Of a stretch of DNA of 64,000 bases, positions 8,680 through 15,596 are shown one piece after another. The translations under genes and the position numbers were made by a program. Below the pieces are notes generated by a model. It did not search any database, had not been told where the DNA came from, and saw only the letters and a program-made list of their open reading frames with translations. This DNA comes from Xylanimonas protaetiae (GTDB taxonomy: Bacteria > Actinomycetota > Actinomycetes > Actinomycetales > Cellulomonadaceae): assembly GCF_004135385.1 (NCBI RefSeq), contig NZ_CP035493.1, forward strand, positions 1-64,000, in the 5' to 3' direction. Every line of letters starts with the position of its first letter. Within the stretch, counting starts at the first letter, position 1.

Positions 8680-8814
8680 GGGTGGTGTGCCCTTGTCGGT
8701 GTTGTACCGCGTGAGAGCCGAGAGCCGGTCCGCCGTGCCGGCGCCGACAACGACGGTGCGCAACATGTACGCGTACCCATCCCCGGCCGACATCACCCAA
8801 ATCGAGACCGTCAC
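8680..8814 (-). pseudogene. N-terminal stub of a TrwC/MobF-type relaxase
   Basis: Reading leftwards from a GTG at 8,814 the product starts VTVSIWVMSAGDGYAYMLRT and continues through LTRYNTDKGTPPG. This is the characteristic start of MobF/TrwC relaxases, with family features SAGDGYxYLxRxV and LTxYYTxxGxPPG; the Y-rich active-site region should follow. Homology is lost right after PPG, at the 20-bp repeat, so the tyrosines of the first relaxase motif partly remain but the HUH domain and helicase are missing. The intact gene would have been divergent from the transfer operon. Without it this ICE copy lacks an own nicking enzyme in the visible window. Confidence 0.6.
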
Positions 8815-8963
8815 CGTCGCACCTCCGCTGTTCCAGGTGCGCCCCGAGGACCGGACGGTGGTCGATCAGACAGCGCCAGCGACGCTCGTCGCGGGACCAC
8901 GCGTTCGGATGAGATGGGGCAAGCCCCTCCCAACCCGCTCGCGAGCGAGAATAGGCGTGAACG

Positions 8964-9686
8964 ATGACCGACGTGACACAACCCGTCCCGAACCCGACTG
9001 ACGAGACGTCGACCGTCCAGCCACCGACGAGCCCAGAATCGTTCGGTCCGCCGCCGCCCCCGCCCGAGGAGGCGACAGGCCCCTCGTCACCAGAGCCAGC
9101 CGCGGCGCCAAGGCGCTCCATGCCGCGCTGGCTAGCTCCAGCACGCGCTGGGCTCGCCGCGCTGTTGATCGGCCTGGGTGCCGGCATTGTCATCGGAGGC
9201 AGTGGAGACCCGACCACCACCGACGAGTACGCACAGATCGTGGCGGAGCGGGACGAGGCACGTTCAAGAGCCACTGAATCTGCAGCCGAGGCCGCGCGAC
9301 TTCAGTCACAGGTGGACGTCTTTGAGGCGGCCGACGCCGCCGCACAAGCAGCTGAGGATGCGGCCGCCCTTGCGGCCGCCAACGCGCCGAATGTCGAACC
9401 AGGACACCTGGCGATCGAACTTCGTGTGACGGACAAGAAGTGCTTTGGGTCTGCCGGATGCAACGTGACCGTCGAGCCCACTCTGTCGATCGTGGCCAAC
9501 AATGACGGTGTGGGTCGCGGCGGGTTCCGGGTGACCTATGAGATCCAGGGCGGAGAAGACGGACCTGTCGTCAACACGACCGACGTAACTGCTGGCGGCA
9601 ACTACACCGTCAGTCCCGAGAGGGTCAGCACTGCCCGCGAAAGCGACGTACTCACGGCGGTCATCACGGACGTCTATTACCGCTGA
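8964..9686 (+). CDS. single-pass membrane protein with coiled coil, unidentified
   Basis: A 240-residue protein. A Pro-rich cytoplasmic tail (about 1-52) leads to one transmembrane helix (about 58-80, AGLAALLIGLGAGIVIGG). An Ala/Glu-rich coiled coil follows (about 88-140), then a small extracellular beta domain (about 148-240) with a cysteine pair (KKCFGSAGCNVTVEP) that may form a disulfide. ATG at 8,964 follows a weak GAGAATAGG stretch. I do not recognise the family; the layout recalls actinobacterial surface proteins with a C-terminal immunoglobulin-like domain. It sits alone between the relaxase stub and an IS3 remnant. The non-coding stretch 8,815-8,963 probably holds the divergent promoters. 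Confidence 0.6.
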   Translation: MTDVTQPVPNPTDETSTVQPPTSPESFGPPPPPPEEATGPSSPEPAAAPRRSMPRWLAPARAGLAALLIGLGAGIVIGGSGDPTTTDEYAQIVAERDEARSRATESAAEAARLQSQVDVFEAADAAAQAAEDAAALAAANAPNVEPGHLAIELRVTDKKCFGSAGCNVTVEPTLSIVANNDGVGRGGFRVTYEIQGGEDGPVVNTTDVTAGGNYTVSPERVSTARESDVLTAVITDVYYR

Positions 9687-9839
9687 AGCCCGAACTGTGC
9701 GGCCCACCGTCGGATCGGGTTCCGCGCCGCGGCAGCACCTGAGCAGGCGAGTTCTCCACAGTTGAACCGCCCAGGTTCTCTGCCGCTCCTTTGCGGGTTG
9801 AACCTGCATGGTGTGAGCAGCGTAGTGGGCGTCCTCGTA

Positions 9840-9960
9840 CTCGGCCGGGGTCGTGCCGCGACCGTGACGCCCTGCTCACGCAGCACGGCCAGGATCGACT
9901 CGACGGCATACCCCTTGGCGCGCATCTGATCGATGAAGCCCACGATCAGCGGTTGCGGGG
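9840..9960 (-). pseudogene. IS3-family transposase OrfB, 5' remnant
   Basis: In the frame overlapping the end of orfA, the minus strand encodes a typical IS3 OrfB beginning (IVGFIDQMRAKGYAVESILA, then VLREQGVTVAAR) for about 35 residues. It then runs into unrelated sequence reaching the left inverted repeat. The DDE catalytic core (about 230 further residues in the family) is absent. The deletion joined the early part of orfB to the terminal part of the element. Confidence 0.65.
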
Positions 9961-10302
9961 GTCGAGTTCCCCCGCGAAGGAAATCGAGGCCGCCTTCAAG
10001 ATCTCGTTGGCCTCACGCAGCCGCTTGTTCTCGGCCTTGAGTTTCTTGATCTCGGCAGACTCCTCGGTCGTGACTCCGGGCCGGGAGCCGCCGTCGACCT
10101 GGGCCTGGACCACCCACCGACGCACCGGCTCCTTTCCGACGCCGAGCTGCTTGGCGACCGCGGCCGACGCCGCGGTCAACGACGGGTACTCCCCGAGGTG
10201 GTTGGTCACGAGACGCACAGCACGCGCCTTGAGCTCCGGATCGGTTCTCTTGGGCGTCAGCCCATCCTTCCTGGTCGGTGACTCAGAGAGGAACGGCATC
10301 AA
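9946..10302 (-). CDS. IS3-family transposase OrfA
   Basis: A 118-residue OrfA. The N-terminal helix-turn-helix spans about 15-60 (DPELKARAVRLVTNH, LGVGKEPVRRWV). The leucine zipper spans about 80-110 (ESAEIKKLKAENKRLREANE, ILKAASI), ending ELDPRNR. In complete IS3 members this protein is fused to OrfB by a minus-one frameshift at the end of the zipper; here the overlap region is still present but OrfB is truncated. An upstream in-frame start a few codons in is equally possible. The protein may be expressed but cannot transpose DNA alone. Confidence 0.8.
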   Translation of the reverse strand: MMPFLSESPTRKDGLTPKRTDPELKARAVRLVTNHLGEYPSLTAASAAVAKQLGVGKEPVRRWVVQAQVDGGSRPGVTTEESAEIKKLKAENKRLREANEILKAASISFAGELDPRNR

Positions 10303-10317
10303 ACCTAGGGCGGTTCA

Positions 10318-10404
10318 GTCGGCACCCAGACCCTGCCGATCCGCAAGCCGCTACCCGACGACCTACGCGAAGCCCTCGACAAGACCGAGCAGGCAGCCCA
10401 CTGA
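10318..10404 (+). pseudogene. 3' end of an unidentified gene cut by the IS3 remnant
   Basis: Immediately after the IS3 right end the plus strand encodes about 27 residues (GTQTLPIRKPLPDDLREALD, then KTEQAAH and TGA at 10,402-10,404). The composition and the hydrophilic helical pattern look like a genuine protein C terminus, and the upstream part has been replaced by the IS. I cannot name the parent gene. Given the position it may have belonged to the lost transfer genes. Confidence 0.35.
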
Positions 10405-10438
10405 GGGGACACCACATTGGCCCAAGTCGGGGCTGCCG

Positions 10439-10458
10439 CTGTGCCGAATGCCGTAGCC
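10439..10458 (+). repeat. 20-bp direct repeat, right copy
   Basis: Second identical copy of CTGTGCCGAATGCCGTAGCC (see 8,660-8,679), lying 46 bp left of the ISL3 end. It falls within a short open frame (from a TTG at 10,417) that is cut by the ISL3 insertion. The pair could be recombination scars, a site used by a site-specific element, or a duplicated fragment. Confidence 0.75.
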
Positions 10459-10603
10459 AGTATTGGCGTCGGGCGGCGACGGCCCACCGCGGCGGCCCAA
10501 ACCGGCTCTTCATAGATGAGGGTGTAGCGGTGTCCACGATGTTGTGAGACTCGGGCCACGGCGGAGCGCGTGTCGGGGAGCAGGAAGGCGTCGAGGCCTT
10601 CCG

Positions 10604-11719
10604 ATGATGGGGTTCTCACACCAACTCCATCGGGAAGACCTCGACGTGGACGACGCTACCTTCTGCCCGCCTGACCTGACCACGTTCTGCCGTCTCGACG
10701 ACCTCGGCCTGGTCGTCGTCGGCCAGCACGTCACCGCCCGCAAGACCGTCCTGGAGTGCCGGGTCGCGCCCGTGCCCGGGACGAGTTCTGCCGGACCTGC
10801 GGGCAGGAGGGCGTCGTGCGGGACACGGTCACGAGGCGGCTGGCGCACGAGCCGTTCGGGTGGCGGCCCACCACGCTCCTGCTGCGGGTTCGCCGCTTCC
10901 GATGCCCGTCGTGCGCAACGGTGTGGCGGCAAGACACCACGGCTGCTGCGCAGCCGCGCGCGAAGCTCTCCCGGGCTGCGTTGTCCTGGGCTCTGAACGG
11001 GCTCGTGGTTCAGCACCTGACCGTCGCGAGGCTGCGCGACGCGCTCGGCGTCGCCTGGAACACCGTCAACGATGCCGTCCTGGTCGAGGGGCACCGCGTG
11101 CTGATCGCCGATCCGGCCCGGTTCGACGGGGTCAGCGTCATCGGGGTGGACGAGCACGTGTGGCGGCACACCCGCCGCGGGGAGAAGTACGTCACCGTCA
11201 TCATCGACCTGACCCCGATCAAGGACGGCAAGGGCCCAGCTCGGCTGCTCGACATGGTCGAGGGCCGCTCCAAGGCCGTCTTCAAGGAATGGCTGACGCA
11301 GAGGCCGAAGGCGTGGCAGGAGCGGATCGAGGTCGTCGCGATGGACGGGTTCACCGGGTTCAAGACCGCCGCTGCCGAAGAGCTGCCCGACGCGGTCGCG
11401 GTCATGGACCCGTTCCATGTCGTGCGCCTCGCGGGCGACGCCCTGGACCGGTGCCGGCGCCGCGTCCAGCAAGACCTACACGGGCACCGCGGGCTACGCG
11501 ACGATCCGCTCTACAAGGCCCGACGGACCCTGCACACCGGTGCCAGCCTCCTGACCGACAAACAAGTCGCCCGCATCGAGGCCCTGTTCGCCCTCGAGGA
11601 GCACGTGCTCGTCGAGGCGACCTGGGGCATCTACCAGCGCATGATCGCCGCCTACCGCCACCCCGACCCCAACGCCGGGAAGAAGCTCATGACCGCGCTC
11701 ATCGACTCCGTGAGTTCAG
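10604..11719 (+). pseudogene. ISL3-family transposase, 5' part (frameshifted and interrupted)
   Basis: This part encodes the zinc-finger and catalytic region of an ISL3 transposase: FCRTCGQEGVVRDTVTRRL with RFRCPSCATVWRQ, then VIGVDEHVWRHTRRGEKYVT (first catalytic Asp region) and VVAMDGFTGFKTAAAEELP with DAVAVMDPFHVVRLAGDALD (second). The first ~55 codons are in another frame. The shift maps to GGG at 10,778-10,780, where one extra G would restore PGDEFCRTCG. At 11,719 the gene is cut after SVSS by the nested element; the remainder is at 20,505-20,743. The start is uncertain (ATG at 10,604 or 10,607). Confidence 0.85.
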
Positions 11720-12071
11720 CCCAAATCCACCGCTCGGCGGCTGTCCGGGTGGGTCTGTCTTGTGCCCGAGAGCCGCGGGTGTGGCCGCTGATCTGCGAAA
11801 ATGGGTACCTCTGGCATGGACTGGTCCGCGGTGAAGCCCTGTCACCTTGTGGGTGAAGAGGCTTCGGGCAGGCGATCGCGGCACTGGCGGTGCGGCAGGC
11901 TCTCGCCTCAGGTTGCCCAGTCGCTCTTGACGGATCATCTGAAGGCCGAGGTCGACCAGCGCGAGCGGACAACTGGCTGACCGCCACCGCGCCCGAGCGA
12001 TCTCCCGCTTGTCGAACCGTTCGGTCAGCGTCAGCACGGCATCGGGCGGGCCGCGTGTCGGAGACTCGACC
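11720..12071. other. left arm of the nested transposon, no intact gene
   Basis: These 352 bases hold the left inverted repeat and no complete gene. On the minus strand an open stretch from about 12,060 to 11,800 reads LTLTERFDKREIARARWRS and LALVDLGLQMIRQERLG, which looks like a decayed protein C terminus of unknown family. It may be a remnant of a second IS that once formed the other arm of a composite transposon. The promoter for the first I36-like gene should lie near its right end, but I see no confident -10/-35 pair. Confidence 0.4.
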
Positions 12072-12464
12072 ATGCTCCGTTCGATGCGCCGTCCGCCCAT
12101 CCGCCTTCCTCGACTCGCCGCAGCCCTGCTTGTTCTGTGCACGCTGTCGTTCGGTCTTGCCTCCCCTGCGGCGGCATCTGCGCCGGAAGTGATGCCCTTG
12201 AGTTCGGCTTCGTGTGCTGCCGGTCGCTTCTGCCTGTGGTCGGGCAGCATGTATGCCGGTACGTTCTACGGCACGACTGGCAACCAGAACGTGACTGGAT
12301 TGTCGAGCGCAAAGTCGGTGTGGAACCGGTCTGGGCGAGCCGTCCGCGTGTTCTCGGGTGCTGCGGGCACCGGCACGTCCCAGTGCTTCGCGGCCGGGGT
12401 GCAGTCTGCGTCGGTGTCGGTGCCCGCCGGATCGGTGCGGTTCTTGACCACGACGTCGTGCTAG
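12072..12464 (+). CDS. secreted peptidase-inhibitor I36-family-like protein
   Basis: A 130-residue exported protein. A Sec signal peptide (about 1-36: basic start, LAAALLVLCTLSFGLA, AAAS-A cleavage) precedes a small beta-rich domain. The domain starts SCAAGRFCLWSGSMYAGTFY, the signature of I36 (Streptomyces metalloproteinase inhibitor) and beta/gamma-crystallin-like proteins. Four cysteines in the mature part (CAAGRFC; CFAAG; final C) fit two disulfides. An upstream in-frame ATG at 12,009 exists, but the signal peptide supports ATG 12,072. The stop overlaps the GTG of the sigma factor, so the two are probably co-translated, an unusual coupling of a secreted effector to its likely regulator. 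Confidence 0.75.
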   Translation: MLRSMRRPPIRLPRLAAALLVLCTLSFGLASPAAASAPEVMPLSSASCAAGRFCLWSGSMYAGTFYGTTGNQNVTGLSSAKSVWNRSGRAVRVFSGAAGTGTSQCFAAGVQSASVSVPAGSVRFLTTTSC

Positions 12465-13051
12465 ATCGCTTCCGTCACGGCCCTGGTCCTCAGACTGAGT
12501 TCGACGGTTTCGAGGAGTTTGCGCGTTGCGTGTACTCCTGTCTTCACGGGTACGTGCTGCGCCAGGTCGGCCCGAACGATGTCGACGACGTCGTCTCTGA
12601 GGCACTCACGGTGGCGTGGCGTCGCTGGGGCGACCGCCCGCCAACGGGGGACCGGTGCCGGGCGTGGGTGTTCGGGATCGCCCACAAGAAGGTCCTCGAG
12701 TTGTACCGCGCCCGCGACCGGGACCGGTGCGTCGTGGATGCCGTCGCGGCCCAGCCGCCTGGCGCGTCTGCGGCCGTCGACGACGTCGTGGCCACGGACC
12801 GGGTGCAGCGCTGGCTCGGCGAGTTGCCAGTGCATGAACGGGCGTCGGTGTACCTGGTGGCGATCTGCGGGTTCACCCTCGCCGAGGTGGGGATGATCCT
12901 GGGGCACCCGACCTCGACGATCAGTGCGCGGGTCACCCGCGCGCTGCGGCGGATGCGCCCGCTCGCCGACACCGAGATGGCATCCGGCGACACCGAGATG
13001 GCGCTGGTCAACACGCAGATGGAAGGGAGCGGTCGTGGCCTCGGACGATGA
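12458..13051 (+). CDS. ECF-type RNA polymerase sigma factor
   Basis: A 197-residue sigma-70 factor with only regions 2 and 4. Region 2 (about 20-85) has FARCVYSCLHGYVLRQVG, DVDDVVSEALTVAWRRW and RAWVFGIAHKKVLELYRAR. Region 4 (about 115-180) has LGELPVHERASVYLVAICGF, TLAEVGMILGHPTSTISARV and TRALRRM. GTG at 12,458 overlaps the stop of the I36-like gene. A TEMASGDTEMALVNTQM repeat forms an odd acidic tail after region 4. The downstream gene encodes a membrane-anchored partner typical for this sigma subgroup. It probably controls the cargo genes around it. Confidence 0.8.
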   Translation: MLDRFRHGPGPQTEFDGFEEFARCVYSCLHGYVLRQVGPNDVDDVVSEALTVAWRRWGDRPPTGDRCRAWVFGIAHKKVLELYRARDRDRCVVDAVAAQPPGASAAVDDVVATDRVQRWLGELPVHERASVYLVAICGFTLAEVGMILGHPTSTISARVTRALRRMRPLADTEMASGDTEMALVNTQMEGSGRGLGR

Positions 13052-14092
13052 GCAGGTTGTCGCCGAGCTGCGCGCGCTCCTTCGCGAGCAAGGCGTGTTG
13101 CCGTTGCCTGCCGAGCACCTCCCGGACCCCGACGACGTCGAGCGGATGCTGTGGCGGATCCGGGCCGCCGATCGGCGCCGCAAGGTCACGCGGGGGGCGT
13201 GGCTGGCGTCGGCGGCCGCCGTGGTGACTGCGGTCACGCTCGCGATGACCATGGTGTTCGGGTCGGCTCCTGCGATGGCGTTCCCGGCGCCCCTGGAGTA
13301 CACCATCGCTACCCCGCAGGGCGCGGCTGATGCTCCCGGCGCACACGAGGAGCTCCGCGAGGCGGCGCTAGCCGCACGGAACTACCCGCTGTCGGGCACG
13401 GGCGACGTGCACTATGTCGCACGTTCGGGATGGCTGATGTCCGTGGACGCGGGCGACGACGTCGAGGCCGACCTGGTCCCGACCGTCACGCAAATGTGGC
13501 TGGGACCAGACGGGTCGGCCCGCATGGACCAGTCACGCGGCGCCCCCTCGACCTGGACGGTCTGCTCAAGTCGACCGACACCCCAGCACCGGGTGTCCTG
13601 GAGTCCACCGACACCGCCGAAGCAGGGACCTTCGACCCGCACCTGCCCGACACGCTGCCCCGCGACCCGCAGACCCTTCGAGTAGCCCTCCTGGACCGTT
13701 CGGCGTTGCCTGCCACCGCAAGCGCTGCGGAGCGAGCCTGGACACTCGCCGCCCAGATCGCGGACCTTCATGGTCTTTACGTCATCCCGTCCGACCTCGC
13801 CGCCGCCATGTGGGAGGTCCTCGCCGACGAGCCCGCTGTCCGTCTCCTCGGGCTCACCACGGCACGCGACGGGCGACCCGCTCACGGGTTCGCCATCGCC
13901 TGGGACCGGCCCGACACGGGCGCGCACCAGGTCTTCGTGCTCCACGTCTCGACGACCACCGGTCAGCTCATTGGCACCGAGACCATCACCGTCACCGACC
14001 CGGCACTCGACGTCACGGAACCCACGGTGACCGGGTTCGAGGTCTGGCTGAGCACCGGGATGGTCGACACGATCGGGACACCCGGCCCGTGA
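13035..14092 (+). CDS. CU044_5270-type membrane-anchored partner of the sigma factor (frameshifted)
   Basis: A GTG at 13,035, overlapping the sigma gene, starts an acidic cytoplasmic region (LRALLREQGVLPLPAEHLPD; DVERMLWRI). One transmembrane helix (about 57-80, AAAVVTAVTLAMTMVFGS) and an extracytoplasmic domain follow. The frame breaks at the C run 13,543-13,547: one extra C gives GAPLDLDGLL, and the downstream frame then runs on to TGA at 14,092. The combined product of about 352 residues has the length and layout of CU044_5270 proteins, commonly encoded after ECF sigma factors and likely acting as anti-sigma or sensor. A homopolymer assembly error is the simplest explanation of the break. 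Confidence 0.7.
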
Positions 14093-14150
14093 TGTGACGC
14101 ACGCCATACGGAATCCTGCGTAAATCCGAGGCCCAGATGTCACGTACAGG

Positions 14151-14195
14151 GTGAGCGGGCCAACCGGCCACGCTCACACCGGGTCAGATACCCGG
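14151..14195 (+). promoter_or_regulatory. two tandem stem-loops in the leader of the second I36-like gene
   Basis: GTGAGCG-GGCC-AACC-GGCC-a-CGCTCAC (14,151-14,177) forms a strong stem with one bulge, followed at once by CCGGGT-cagat-ACCCGG (14,179-14,195). They lie 25-70 bases before the start codon, between the sigma partner and the I36-like gene. They could terminate the upstream transcript or control/stabilise the short mRNA of the secreted protein. No U-run follows. Confidence 0.45.
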
Positions 14196-14220
14196 CGTCA
14201 CTCGGCAAGGAGGGACAGCA

Positions 14221-14619
14221 ATGAGCACCATCAAGAGACCGCTGCTCCGCACGACCGTGGCGGCTTGCATCGCAGCCGCCGGAGTCGTGCTGAGCACCGC
14301 GCCGGCACAGGCGGCGTACACCGACTGCGCCAGCGGGTACGCGTGCATGTGGCAGTCGACGAGCTACTCCGGAAGCCCCAACTCGTCGTTCTCGATGGAA
14401 GTCAAACTCTCCACCTCCCGCAACAAGATCAACTCCATCGTCAACAACGGCACCAAGAAGATGGCGTACTTCTACGACAACTTGGACTACAGCGGAGCCG
14501 TCGTCTTCCTGGGCAACCCGGTGATCGGGGGCCAGTGGCGGGATCCGAACCTCTCGAACGGGACGGACGCGACCCCGATCGCGTTCGCCAACCGGATCGA
14601 GTCTGCCCGGTTCCAGTAG
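14221..14619 (+). CDS. secreted peptidase-inhibitor I36-family-like protein (second)
   Basis: A 132-residue exported protein with a clear ribosome-binding site (AAGGAGGG, about 8 bases upstream). Its signal peptide spans about 1-32 (TTVAACIAAAGVVLSTAPAQA-A). The mature domain begins DCASGYACMWQSTSYSG, the same C-x-x-G-x-x-C-W signature as the first I36-like protein. YFYDNLDYSGAVVFLGNP follows, typical for crystallin-like Greek-key repeats. It is longer and clearly diverged from the first copy, so the two are not recent duplicates. The likely role is protease inhibition or protection outside the cell; the target is unknown. Confidence 0.75.
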   Translation: MSTIKRPLLRTTVAACIAAAGVVLSTAPAQAAYTDCASGYACMWQSTSYSGSPNSSFSMEVKLSTSRNKINSIVNNGTKKMAYFYDNLDYSGAVVFLGNPVIGGQWRDPNLSNGTDATPIAFANRIESARFQ

Positions 14620-14650
14620 GAGTCGGCCCAGGAAGAGGACAAGCAAAGAC

Positions 14651-15547
14651 ATGACACGGCACAAAGTCCCGGCCATTCTCGTGATGGCTGGGGCTCTGCT
14701 CGCAGGCGGTCTGATCACCGCGTGCGAGCAGAGTCCCGCATCGAGCAGCGAAGCTCTCACGGCCCAAGAGGTGGCGGCCCGCTACGGCTATGACATCGAC
14801 CGTGAGACGACAACCCCCGTGTACGCGCTGGTCCCGCAGTTTCGTGATCCTGACGACATCTACGCCCGGGAGTTGCTCGGACGCGAGTGCCTGGCCGGGG
14901 TGGTCGAGTACCGTCCCTCTCGGCCCGGTGAGGACACGAACCCCACATTCGACGAACGCACGATGCAGATCGTGTTCACCGAGGAGATCGCACAGCAGTT
15001 CGGCTACCCGCAACTACGGACGATCCCGCAGCCCGACACTGCCATACCTGACTCGGTCACGATCACCGCTGAGATTCAGGCCCGGATGGTCGAGTGCGGG
15101 CAGCGAGCCGATGAGCGACTTGGCGTCGCTCCGCAGCGACTGCTCAACGCCATCGAAGCCACGGCCTGGATGGGGGTCGAGGACGACGACGCTGTGGCTC
15201 AGGCGACCACCCGATGGCGCGAGTGCATGGCTCCCGTTGGCCTGATCGACCTTCCGGATCGGCCTCAGCTCATGCCTACTGACTCGATCAGGAACGCTGC
15301 ATCGCCGACGGGTCAGGACGAGTCGGACAGCGGTTCGGTCGCTGCCTCCGAGTGGGAACGCGGCATCGCAGTAGCTGACGCGCACTGCCGCACTACAAGC
15401 GGATACGACCGGGCGGTGCACGTCTCGCGGACAACCGCGGAACTGGCGGCCATCGGCGCCGACATCGAGGGGTTCGAGGCTGCCCGCGCGGAGTATGTCG
15501 AGTATCAGAAGGGCGTCGACGCCGTCATTGCGGAGCTCGGTGGTTGA
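14651..15547 (+). CDS. lipoprotein preceding a MacAB-like exporter
   Basis: A 298-residue lipoprotein: lipobox LITAC at about 21-25 after a hydrophobic signal, then a Ser-rich linker. The soluble domain has several Cys residues (GRECLAG, MVECGQ, WRECMAP, DAHCR) that may pair. It matches in position, and loosely in its helical Cys pattern, the lipoprotein at 40,909-41,613, which also precedes an adaptor and ABC exporter. It starts 31 bases after the I36-like gene, and the adaptor gene starts 49 bases downstream. I infer a surface accessory of the exporter, perhaps a substrate sensor. Confidence 0.6.
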   Translation: MTRHKVPAILVMAGALLAGGLITACEQSPASSSEALTAQEVAARYGYDIDRETTTPVYALVPQFRDPDDIYARELLGRECLAGVVEYRPSRPGEDTNPTFDERTMQIVFTEEIAQQFGYPQLRTIPQPDTAIPDSVTITAEIQARMVECGQRADERLGVAPQRLLNAIEATAWMGVEDDDAVAQATTRWRECMAPVGLIDLPDRPQLMPTDSIRNAASPTGQDESDSGSVAASEWERGIAVADAHCRTTSGYDRAVHVSRTTAELAAIGADIEGFEAARAEYVEYQKGVDAVIAELGG

Positions 15548-15596
15548 GCTGTGGGCGACCCGGGCGGGCCCTGTCGGCGTGACGAGGGAGAGTTGA

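Larger units (their letters stand above)
9764..10317 (-). mobile_element. internally deleted IS3-family element
   Basis: Inverted ends TGAACCGCCCAGGTT (left) and TGAACCGCCCTAGGTT (complement of the right end) bound 554 bp, against 1.2-1.5 kb for complete IS3 elements. Inside are an intact orfA and only the first ~35 codons of orfB, so most of the catalytic gene has been lost. No 3-bp target duplication is visible (agt versus gtc), consistent with later rearrangement. If an intact relative exists elsewhere in the genome, this copy could be moved in trans because both ends survive. Confidence 0.7.

Noticed and set aside
10417-10518. Short plus-strand frame from a TTG (AQVGAAAVPNAVASIGVG) cut by the ISL3 end
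   Set aside because: Too short, ends inside the ISL3 terminus, and overlaps the 20-bp repeat; no evidence that it was a gene.
11652-12605. Long minus-strand frame across the left arm of the nested transposon and the first I36-like gene
   Set aside because: Product is Arg/Ser-rich and overlaps a well-supported signal-peptide gene on the other strand; only the last ~90 codons near the left end look protein-like.
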